Assembly (NCBI GenBank): GCA_031255075.1
Contig: JAIRTF010000068.1
Coordinates: forward strand, 1 to 5,704
Direction: 5' to 3'
DNA length: 5,704 nt
DNA from: Bifidobacteriaceae bacterium
Lineage (GTDB): Bacteria > Actinomycetota > Actinomycetes > Actinomycetales > WQXJ01
The notes beneath the pieces are model-generated. The model made no database searches. It saw only the letters and a list, made by a program, of their open reading frames with translations, and was not told the DNA's origin. Shown here piece by piece: positions 1 through 5,224 of the stretch (position 1 is its first letter; each line of letters begins with the position of its first letter). Made by a program: the position numbers and the translations under genes.

Positions 1-65
1 GCAAAGGTGAGCGGATCGCGTTCATGCGAACCCTGGCCAAGGGGGGCCGGCGCGTTGAGATATGA
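1..65 (+). CDS. C-terminal end of an unidentified upstream gene (partial)
   Basis: The frame with codons starting at base 3 is open from the window edge and stops at TGA 63-65. It encodes the tail KGERIAFMRTLAKGGRRVEI. About 15 of its 20 codons end in G or C, better than the dop frame across the same bases (about 11 of 18 up to base 54), so this frame looks coding there. The tail is basic and I do not recognise the family. The usual gene before dop is the proteasomal ATPase arc/mpa, whose product normally ends in a QYL-like motif. This tail does not, so a different gene probably sits here. It would overlap dop by 11 bases if dop starts at 55. Confidence 0.5.
   Translation, partial: KGERIAFMRTLAKGGRRVEI
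39..46 (+). promoter_or_regulatory. Ribosome binding site that decides the dop start
   Basis: AAGGGGGG lies 8 bases before the TTG at 55-57. This spacing fits a Shine-Dalgarno site. It favours TTG 55 over the further upstream GTG at 7, which would add 16 unconserved residues, and over GTG 70, which would leave almost nothing before the conserved GIETEYG strand. Confidence 0.6.
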
Positions 66-1611
66 CCCGGTGTTCGGCATCGAAACCGAATATGGGGTGT
101 TGGGCGATTCGCGCAACGCGGTCGAATTGTCCTCAGCGGTGGTGGCTGCCTACAAACGCCTGACGCCGGAGTTGGTGGCACCGTGGGACTTTGCTTCCGA
201 AGACCCGTTGAATGATTCGCGGGGTTTCCGCCTGGACCGGGCGGCGGCCCATCCTTCGCAGCTGACCGATCGGCCCACGCTGGCTGCTGGGGTGAACACT
301 CCGCGCGGTACCGAGGACCGCACCGGGCCGGGCGCCGCCATGTTGGCCAACGGCGCGCGTCTGTATGTGGATCACGCTCATCCGGAGTACGCCACGCCGG
401 AGGTTACCTCCGCCCGTGAAGCGGCTCTGTGGGACCGGGCCGGGGAGTGGGTCATGGCTAGGGCCTCCCAGGCGTTGGTGGAGGCCGGCCGGAAGGTGTC
501 CTTGTACAAGAACAACACTGATGGCAAGGGCGCCTCCTACGGCACTCATGAGAACTACTTGGTGCCCAGGTCGGTGCCGTGGGAGTTGTTGACACAGTTC
601 ATGATGCCGTTCCTGGTTACGCGGCAGATCTTCACCGGTTCGGGTCGTGTCGGCTTGGGGCAGCGGTCTGAGGAGGCCGGCTTCCAGCTGTCACAGCGGG
701 CAGATTTTGTCGAGGCGGAGACCGGCCTGGAAACCACCCTCAACCGGCCAATCGTCAACACCCGAGATGAGCCCCACGCCGATCCGACCAGTTGGCGCCG
801 CCTGCACGTCATTGTTGGTGACGCCACCATGATGGACCGCGCCACCTACCTGCGGCTCGGCACGGGCGCCTTGGTCTTGGCCGCCCTGGCCGCCGCCCCG
901 GTGTCCGATGCCGCGCAGTTCGCCTCCGAAGTGGCCCTGCGTTCGCCAGTGGAGACGTTTGCACAGGTCAGCCGCGATTTGTCGGTATCTGAGCAGTTGG
1001 AACTGACTGGTGGTCCGCCGCTGCGGGCGCTTGATATTCAGCGACTGTACTTGGGATTTGTGAACCGTCATTTGGACAATCTGGACTGCGAGTGGGTTGA
1101 TCTGGCCGACCGGTGGGCTGAGGTACTGGACTTGTTGGCGGCCGATCCGCTGAGCGCTGGGCGGCAGGTCGAGTGGGTCGCCAAGTATTCGCTGTTGGAC
1201 GGATTGCGGTCCCGCAACCAGGCCGGCTGGGACAGCCCCAAACTGCGGGCCGCTGATCTGCGCTGGACAGATGTGGACCCGGCGGTCGGACTGTTCCGCA
1301 AACTGGAAGCCACCGGTGCGGTGGATTCGATGTTCTCTGAGGCGGATGTGGCCTGGGCGGTAGCGAATCCGCCCGAATCAACCCGTGCCTATCTCAAAGG
1401 CCAAGCACTGCGGCGCTTCGGCACCGGCGTGGCAGCGGCCGGCTGGGACTCCCTGACCTTGGCCACGCCGAACGGTCACCGGCGGTTGGTCTTGGGCGAG
1501 CCCTTGGCGGGAAGCCGAGCCCAGGTTGAACAGGCCGTGGGCGCGGCATCGGACGCCGGCGAATTGTTGGACCGCCTGGCGGAACTGGGCGTTGGGCGGG
1601 TGGCTCTTTGA
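55..1611 (+). CDS. dop: Dop, deamidase/depupylase of the prokaryotic ubiquitin-like protein Pup
   Basis: Dop deamidates the C-terminal glutamine of Pup where needed and removes Pup from tagged proteins in the cytoplasm. It belongs to the carboxylate-amine ligase (glutamine-synthetase-like) fold with PafA. From the TTG at 55 it has 518 residues, near the family's roughly 500. Visible landmarks are the ExE metal/ATP motif in GIETEYG (Glu10, Glu12), NGARLYVDHAHPE with the likely nucleophile Asp106, LYKNNTDGKGASYGTHENY (about 150-168), GFQLSQR, and NTRDEPHAD (about 235-243). The linker at about 63-93, between the GFRLDR segment and NGARLYVD, is the Dop-loop that separates Dop from PafA. It seems longer than in M. 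tuberculosis. The C-terminal STRAYLKGQALRRFG and AAAGWDSL also match Dop. The start was chosen on the AAGGGGGG site and family alignment; GTG 7 is the alternative. The gene overlaps the next by four bases. No pup gene follows. Confidence 0.95.
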   Translation: MRYDPVFGIETEYGVLGDSRNAVELSSAVVAAYKRLTPELVAPWDFASEDPLNDSRGFRLDRAAAHPSQLTDRPTLAAGVNTPRGTEDRTGPGAAMLANGARLYVDHAHPEYATPEVTSAREAALWDRAGEWVMARASQALVEAGRKVSLYKNNTDGKGASYGTHENYLVPRSVPWELLTQFMMPFLVTRQIFTGSGRVGLGQRSEEAGFQLSQRADFVEAETGLETTLNRPIVNTRDEPHADPTSWRRLHVIVGDATMMDRATYLRLGTGALVLAALAAAPVSDAAQFASEVALRSPVETFAQVSRDLSVSEQLELTGGPPLRALDIQRLYLGFVNRHLDNLDCEWVDLADRWAEVLDLLAADPLSAGRQVEWVAKYSLLDGLRSRNQAGWDSPKLRAADLRWTDVDPAVGLFRKLEATGAVDSMFSEADVAWAVANPPESTRAYLKGQALRRFGTGVAAAGWDSLTLATPNGHRRLVLGEPLAGSRAQVEQAVGAASDAGELLDRLAELGVGRVAL

Positions 1612-2825
1612 CGTCCCGGCCGGCACTGCTGCGATGGCTCAGCCGCGATCGAATGCTGTGGGTGGCGGCGGCGGTGGTGCTGGCCGCCCGGGTGGTGGTA
1701 TCCGTGCTGACACCGCAAAACGGTCAGGTGATGGTCGATTTCCAGGTCTACCGGGGCGCCGATTTGGCATGGTTCGAATCGGGCGGGCTGTATACCTTCC
1801 AGGGGCCAACGGGGTTGCCGTTTACCTACCCGCCATTCGCCGCCATTTTGTTGGCGCCGTTCGCGGTGATCGGCCAATGGCCGGGGATCATTCTGTTCTT
1901 TGCGGCGGAGTTCGCTTGCTTCGCGGCGTTGGTTCGCTTCACGTTCAACCGTGCGGCGGCGCGCTTTGGTGAGGCTTTGCCGGGTTGGTCGCCTGGGCTG
2001 ATGGCGGTGGTCTTCTCGGTCACGGCGCCGGCGCAGACCAACTTCAACCTGGGTCAGGTTTCGGTCATGGTGATAGCCGCTTCGGTGACGCCGTTCATTG
2101 CCAAAGACGCCTACCGCAACGGTGTGCTGTGCGGTTTCGCCACGGCGGTCAAGCTGCTGCCGGGCGTGTTTGTGCTGCTGGCTTGGCTGGCGCGGCGGCG
2201 GAAGGCAGCGATCGGCGCGGCGGTGGCCTTCTTCGGGGCCTTTACGTTGGGCGTGTTGCTGGTGCCTGGCGGGAGCTACGAATACTGGTCAGACTTGGTT
2301 TTCGAAGACCGTTACCAGGGCTCCAACCCGGGCTTCAACACTTCGCTGATGGGTGTGTTGACGCGGGCCGGGATGGAACAAGGGACCGTCCGGATGGCAT
2401 GGGTGCTGCTGGGCATGGCGCTCGGCGCGGCCGTGTTCGCGATGGCCGCTTTGCTGATGCGTCGGGGTCAAACGTTGGCGGCGATCTGCGCTGTTGGCGC
2501 GCTGAGTGTGTTGCTGGCGCCGGTGTCTTGGCCGCATCACCAGTTCTGGCTGGTCATGGCGGCCTTTGTCGGCGTGGCCGCAGCTGCGCGCCGCCAATGG
2601 ATCTACACCATCGCCGTGCTGGTGTTGATGACCATCCCGTTCCAGGCCATCCCGGCCCTATCCGGCTCCGGGCTGGGCCAAGTCCTCGGCAACATCGCAC
2701 TGTGGCCAATCGTCGAATCGCGCTTCCTCCTGGCCTGCTGTGTAGCCGTAGTAATCCCCGCCCACCTCTGCCTCAAACTAAGAACCCAACCCGCCCCAGA
2801 GACAGCCAACTCCCCACAGACTTAA
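1608..2825 (+). CDS. GT87 (DUF2029) polyprenyl-phosphate-sugar-dependent glycosyltransferase, integral membrane
   Basis: This is a GT-C fold membrane enzyme of 405 residues. GT87 members such as mycobacterial PimE move mannose from polyprenyl-phosphate-mannose to a lipid or glycan acceptor on the outer face of the membrane. Visible features: an arginine-rich N-terminus, a first membrane helix at about 17-35, then VDFQVYRGA with the likely catalytic Asp44. Next come PFTYPPFAAILLAPF (about 71-85), NFNLGQVSVMVIA (about 145-157), AVKLLPG (about 180-186), an extracytoplasmic GSNPGFNTSLMG (about 238-249) and PVSWPHHQFWL (about 305-315). I see roughly nine or ten hydrophobic segments and a polar tail. 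The start is TTG 1608-1610, sharing TTGA with the dop stop, which implies translational coupling; ATG 1653 would remove the first 15 residues. Donor and acceptor cannot be told from sequence. The last 25 codons are A/C-rich and probably unconserved. Confidence 0.88.
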   Translation: MTSRPALLRWLSRDRMLWVAAAVVLAARVVVSVLTPQNGQVMVDFQVYRGADLAWFESGGLYTFQGPTGLPFTYPPFAAILLAPFAVIGQWPGIILFFAAEFACFAALVRFTFNRAAARFGEALPGWSPGLMAVVFSVTAPAQTNFNLGQVSVMVIAASVTPFIAKDAYRNGVLCGFATAVKLLPGVFVLLAWLARRRKAAIGAAVAFFGAFTLGVLLVPGGSYEYWSDLVFEDRYQGSNPGFNTSLMGVLTRAGMEQGTVRMAWVLLGMALGAAVFAMAALLMRRGQTLAAICAVGALSVLLAPVSWPHHQFWLVMAAFVGVAAAARRQWIYTIAVLVLMTIPFQAIPALSGSGLGQVLGNIALWPIVESRFLLACCVAVVIPAHLCLKLRTQPAPETANSPQT

Positions 2826-2829
2826 CTAA

Positions 2830-2871
2830 GGGCCCGCGCCCCGAAGGCCCGTCAGGGCCAATCGGCCCGGA
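2830..2871. repeat. Alternating GGGCC/GGCCC inverted-repeat cluster, possible weak terminator
   Basis: Four short elements alternate: GGGCC at 2830, GGCCC at 2846, GGGCC at 2855 and GGCCC at 2864. Any neighbouring pair can form a hairpin. The best is TCAGGGCC (2852-2859), loop AATC, GGCCCGGA (2864-2871), which pairs at 7 of 8 positions. It begins 27 bases after the glycosyltransferase stop, so it may end the dop transcript. No T-run follows on the + strand, so intrinsic termination is uncertain. Confidence 0.4.
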
Positions 2872-2875
2872 GGGA

Positions 2876-2944
2876 CCTGCAATGTGTTCATCAAGAGGCC
2901 TGCAGAATGTTCAGTAAACAGCCTGCAGAATGTTCAATAGGGCT
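2876..2944. repeat. Three 23-bp tandem direct repeats
   Basis: Units begin at 2876, 2899 and 2922, exactly 23 bases apart, each starting CCTGCA. Units 2 and 3 share CCTGCAGAATGTTCA exactly (17 of 23 positions overall). Unit 1 is diverged and matches unit 2 at about 15 of 23, keeping CCTGCA and TGTTCA. There are no spacers, so this is not a CRISPR array. Possible roles are protein-binding iterons or the repeated end sequences of an insertion element; I recognise no element. Confidence 0.75.
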
Positions 2945-2956
2945 CCGTGACCAGCT

Positions 2957-2988
2957 GCACCACCGGCAGGACGGTGTTACGGTGGTGC
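2957..2988. repeat. 9-bp inverted repeat with an alternative inner hairpin
   Basis: GCACCACCG (2957-2965) is perfectly complementary to CGGTGGTGC (2980-2988) across a 14-base loop. The left arm can instead pair through CACCG (2961-2965) with CGGTG (2972-2976) across a 6-base loop, so the two hairpins exclude each other. It begins 12 bases after the last tandem repeat and lies before the point where the downstream coding frame becomes open. Confidence 0.55.
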
Positions 2989-3089
2989 CGTTCGGGAGCC
3001 TCGGCGCTTGATGGCCATCCCGGCACTCGTCTACCTCGAAAACGAACACGGCAGCCCAAGCCTCTTTCCGGGCTCAATATGAGGCCCTC

Positions 3090-3512
3090 GTGGGTGAACT
3101 GTATCTATTGGCCGCGTTCGGATCTGACTCTGATCCGGCTTCTAAGGAGTTGGACGGCGAATGGCTCGGTTGCATGGAGAGGGCCGGCTATGTGCTTGAC
3201 ATGGACGGTGCATCCTTGGGCGCGAGCGGGCCGTCCGCGGCGATGGATCACGCCTACCGGACGCGTGCCGACGGCACGGTCGCGAGCCGGAAGATGGACA
3301 CGCCCACGGCGGAGATACCCCTTGATGAGAAGTCGCTTCTGGGTAGCCAACCAGAGATTGATATCGCAGTGGCGGATTTCGACTGCAGGGTGGAGACCAA
3401 TTACGTGGCCCGTTACCTAGAACTGCGAATCGGCCGCGAGCAAGCCTTCGTTGATAGTCATCGGTCCGAGCTGGACAAAATGGTCGCCGCCGCGACCGAG
3501 GCCGGCTGGTAG
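3090..3512 (+). CDS. Hypothetical protein, probably the 5'-truncated remnant of an actinobacterial lipoprotein gene
   Basis: From GTG 3090 the frame encodes 140 residues. It resembles, from memory, a poorly characterised group of actinobacterial secreted or lipid-anchored proteins. Recognisable parts are GEWLGCMERAGY (a 'CMxxAGY' element) near residues 23-34, then IDIAVADFDCRVETNYVARYLELR and EQAFVDSHRSELDKMVA towards the C-terminus. Third positions are GC-rich throughout. The same frame is open back to 3012 after a TGA at 3009-3011, and that stretch (ending AAQASFRAQYEALVGELY) still looks coding. No start with a good ribosome site, no signal peptide and no lipobox are visible, so the N-terminus appears lost. 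GAGG at 3081-3084 is a weak site for GTG 3090. The repeats just upstream suggest the break. It converges on the YoeB gene, stop to stop 57 bases apart. No function can be assigned, and it may be a pseudogene. Confidence 0.6.
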   Translation: MGELYLLAAFGSDSDPASKELDGEWLGCMERAGYVLDMDGASLGASGPSAAMDHAYRTRADGTVASRKMDTPTAEIPLDEKSLLGSQPEIDIAVADFDCRVETNYVARYLELRIGREQAFVDSHRSELDKMVAAATEAGW

Positions 3513-3569
3513 CTGACCGCAGCCAAGGCCTTGGGCGAGTACGTTGTGAGCACTAGCGGGCGCTCGCTT

Positions 3570-3830
3570 TCATCGACCGTAGTGGCCCCTGCATTGGTAG
3601 ATCTCGAGAACGCCGTCGTCAACCGCGAACACCAGTCGGTTCTTGGCGTCTATCCGCACGCTGCACCATCCGGCTAGGTCGCCACTCAGGAACTCTGGCA
3701 GGCCGGTAGTGACCCGTCCGTTCCGTTCGATGTCCTTGATCAGGGCATTGATCTTCTTGAGTGTTCGCTTGTCCTGCGACTGCCAGTACAGGTAGTCCTC
3801 CCATGCTGTCTCGTGCCAAGACTTGAGCAT
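3570..3830 (-). CDS. yoeB: YoeB-family toxin, ribosome-dependent mRNA endoribonuclease
   Basis: YoeB toxins have the RelE fold, bind the ribosomal A site and cut mRNA there, stopping translation until neutralised by the antitoxin. The protein has 86 residues, against 84 in E. coli YoeB. Family signatures run nearly without gaps: WEDYLYWQSQDKRTLKKIN (residues 10-28), ALIKDIERNG, GLPEFL, AGWCSVRID, NRLVFAV. The catalytic set keeps its E. coli numbering: Glu46, Arg65, His83 and Tyr84, with Arg59 also present, so the toxin is predicted active. Differences are a Cys at 56, in WCSVRI where E. coli has FWSRRI, and Gly-Arg after the usually terminal Tyr84. The start ATG overlaps the antitoxin stop by one base (TGATG on the - strand). 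No strong ribosome site precedes it, which fits coupled translation and lower toxin output. Confidence 0.95.
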   Translation of the reverse strand: MLKSWHETAWEDYLYWQSQDKRTLKKINALIKDIERNGRVTTGLPEFLSGDLAGWCSVRIDAKNRLVFAVDDGVLEIYQCRGHYGR

Positions 3831-4090
3831 CAGTCGTCGATCAACTCGTGCGCGGTCATGCGGCGACCCGCTTCGGCGTCGGCACGGATTTCGCGCAGGC
3901 GCGCAAGGTTGGCGTCACTGTAGAACGGGTCGGCCGAAACCTCGAATGGGATGCGGTGCTCGCGGGCAACCTTCTTGGCGAAGATGGTGAACGCGGTAGT
4001 CATGTTCATTCCCAGCTCATGGCACGTCTCCTCCATATCGCGCTTGAGAGTGGTCTCCATCCGGAAGTTGACCAGCGTCGTCTCGGACAT
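3830..4090 (-). CDS. RelB/DinJ-family antitoxin
   Basis: This antitoxin binds and blocks the YoeB toxin encoded just downstream, and with it should repress their shared promoter. From ATG 4088-4090 it has 86 residues. TLVNFRM (about 5-11) is the ribbon strand, helix 1 runs about 12-26 and helix 2 about 30-45 (the MTTAFTIFAKKVARE segment typical of DinJ/RelB). IPFEV follows, then a charged toxin-wrapping tail ending HELIDD. I chose this start because AAGGAG (4095-4100, - strand) lies four bases upstream and the family begins just before the ribbon. An ATG at 4114 would add eight residues, overrun the ribosome site and is unlikely. YoeB is classically paired with a YefM (Phd-fold) antitoxin, so this is the alternative RelB/DinJ pairing. 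Confidence 0.92.
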   Translation of the reverse strand: MSETTLVNFRMETTLKRDMEETCHELGMNMTTAFTIFAKKVAREHRIPFEVSADPFYSDANLARLREIRADAEAGRRMTAHELIDD

Positions 4091-4094
4091 GATG

Positions 4095-4100
4095 CTCCTT
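4095..4100 (-). promoter_or_regulatory. Ribosome binding site of the antitoxin gene
   Basis: On the - strand AAGGAG is followed by CATC and then the ATG at 4090-4088. It is a near-consensus site, contrasting with the absence of one before the toxin, and it fixes the antitoxin start. Confidence 0.7.
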
Positions 4101-4104
4101 AGCT

Positions 4105-4137
4105 GACAGATCATAAAGATCGCGTGTTGATGCTGTC
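4105..4137. promoter_or_regulatory. Possible operator of the toxin-antitoxin operon
   Basis: Two dyads lie between the predicted -10 box and the antitoxin start. One is GATC-ATAAA-GATC (4109-4121). The other has arms GACAG (4105-4109) and CTGTC (4133-4137), extended imperfectly inward by CAT and ATG. RelB/DinJ antitoxins usually bind inverted repeats at this position. The palindromes are short, so this is tentative. Confidence 0.35.
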
Positions 4138-4140
4138 TTT

Positions 4141-4168
4141 ATTCTAGCGGCGGCGACCCTTTTCGCAA
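4141..4168 (-). promoter_or_regulatory. Predicted sigma-70-type promoter of the toxin-antitoxin operon
   Basis: On the - strand TTGCGA (4168-4163) is followed by a 16-base spacer and TAGAAT (4146-4141). These match the -35 and -10 consensus at 4 and 5 of 6 positions. The -10 box is 50 bases upstream of the antitoxin start codon, leaving room for the candidate operator and the AAGGAG site in the leader. Confidence 0.5.
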
Positions 4169-4337
4169 CTGCCTCACGTTCTCGGCCGTGCGGCATCGGC
4201 CGCCAGTAACGGAAGGGCAGTGGCCTTCAAGTGCCGGCGGGGCAGCGTGGCGTGGCGGGCGTGCCAGAGGTTGATCGACGGAACAAGGCTGCGGCGCAAA
4301 CCAAACGGCGGCCTTGGGGCGGGGAAGCTAAAAGGGA

Positions 4338-4357
4338 AGATGCAGGGGCTTGCATCT
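4338..4357. promoter_or_regulatory. Perfect inverted repeat upstream of the MerR gene, likely autoregulatory operator
   Basis: AGATGCA (4338-4344) and TGCATCT (4351-4357) form a perfect 7-bp dyad around GGGGCT. It ends eight bases before the GTG at 4366. MerR proteins bind dyads of about this length within or beside the promoter of their own operon, so size and position fit. CACTAT (4360-4365) could be a weak -10 giving a leaderless transcript starting near ATG 4372. I could not find a convincing -35 at the 19-base spacing typical of MerR-activated promoters. Confidence 0.5.
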
Positions 4358-4365
4358 GACACTAT

Positions 4366-5223
4366 GTGAGCATGTTTGATGGAGGGATGGAGAGCCAAGG
4401 CGAGGGACTGCTGCGGATTGGCCTGTTTTCTAGGCTGACAGCGATCAGTGTCAGGATGCTCCGCTACTACCAGGAGCAGGGCGTTCTTGAGCCGGCTGCG
4501 ATCGATCCGTTCACGGGGCACCGCTTCTACTCGCCGGCGCAGTTGATGGACGCCCATTGGATCACGCGGCTGCGTGATGCTGGGCTGCCCGTCACCGAAA
4601 TCGGCGAGGTCATGGCCAATCGTGGCGAACCTGAGCGTCTGCACGCAATCATGTCCACCCACGGTGAGCGTCTCTCCGACGAGCGGGCGCGGCTGGACAG
4701 CATGAACGCGGCGTTCGAACGCATCAGCACCTACCTCCAGGAGTCAACCATGGATATCAATGTCCACCAACGCCACATGCCGGCCATGACCGTGGCAGCG
4801 CTGCGCCGCATCCTTCCTTCCTACAACGCCGAAGGCGAGCTATGGCAGGAGATCGGCCCGCTCATGGGCCAAAGCGGTGCGCCGATGCCGAGCGATGGGA
4901 GCGGCATCGGCGGGGCCACTTTCCTTGATCCCGATTACCGCGAGTCCGATGTCGACGTGGAGGTATGGATGCAGGTCACCGAGCCGTTCACGCCTGTTGC
5001 CCCGCTCGAGTGTCGCGAGATTCCGGGGCGCGAGATCGTGGTGGCCACTTTGCTGGGCGGCTACGAGGGGATGCCCGAGGTCGCCGGGGCGATCGGCGCG
5101 CATATCGCCGGCCACGGCCTGCAGACCGGACCGATGTTCAACATCTACCGGGTTGGGCCGGCTCAGGATCCCAACCCCGCAGCCTGGGTAACAGACGTCT
5201 GCTTCCCGATAGAGGGGGAGTGA
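4366..5223 (+). CDS. MerR-family regulator with C-terminal GyrI-like effector-binding domain
   Basis: This is a cytoplasmic one-component sensor. MerR proteins bind a promoter dyad and untwist it when a ligand fills the C-terminal domain. Residues are counted from GTG 4366 (285 residues). Winged helix-turn-helix: LLRIGLFSRLTAISVRMLRYY (15-35), then DPFTGHRFYS (47-56) as the wing. A long antiparallel dimer helix follows (about 88-125). The GyrI-like (BmrR/SOUL-fold) domain fills about 131-285, with DVDVEVWMQV, a GGYEGMPEVAGAIGAHI segment (231-247), GPMFNIYRVGP and the closing WVTDVCFPI (274-282). BmrR is the nearest well-known architecture; its ligands are lipophilic or cationic drugs. The start is uncertain: GTG 4366, ATG 4372 and ATG 4387 are all in frame, none with a well-spaced ribosome site, so leaderless translation is possible. 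The next gene starts one base after the stop, implying one operon. Confidence 0.9.
   Translation: MSMFDGGMESQGEGLLRIGLFSRLTAISVRMLRYYQEQGVLEPAAIDPFTGHRFYSPAQLMDAHWITRLRDAGLPVTEIGEVMANRGEPERLHAIMSTHGERLSDERARLDSMNAAFERISTYLQESTMDINVHQRHMPAMTVAALRRILPSYNAEGELWQEIGPLMGQSGAPMPSDGSGIGGATFLDPDYRESDVDVEVWMQVTEPFTPVAPLECREIPGREIVVATLLGGYEGMPEVAGAIGAHIAGHGLQTGPMFNIYRVGPAQDPNPAAWVTDVCFPIEGE
5213..5220 (+). promoter_or_regulatory. Ribosome binding site of the ClbS/DfsB-like gene
   Basis: AGGGGGAG lies inside the last codons of the MerR gene, four bases before ATG 5225. It identifies the start of the final gene and shows that it is translated from the same transcript. Confidence 0.65.
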
Positions 5224-5224
5224 C

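Noticed and set aside
1985..2917. Open frame of 310 residues in another + frame
   Set aside because: It overlaps the glycosyltransferase, is Gly/Arg/Ala-rich, and lacks motifs, whereas the 1608-2825 frame has clear GT87 signatures.
2876..2944. CRISPR array
   Set aside because: The three units abut without unique spacers and are degenerate; no cas-like gene is nearby.
2947..3420. Open frame of 157 residues in frame 1
   Set aside because: It is rich in Trp, Arg and Thr with no family likeness. The overlapping frame ending at 3512 has better codon bias and recognisable motifs.
3523..3534. 12-bp palindrome CCAAGGCCTTGG between the convergent genes
   Set aside because: It has no loop and no T-run, so it is not a convincing terminator; a short palindrome of this kind can occur by chance.
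4174..4662. Open frame of 162 residues on the - strand
   Set aside because: Most of it is antisense to the conserved winged helix of the MerR gene. The part over the intergenic region gave no recognisable family.
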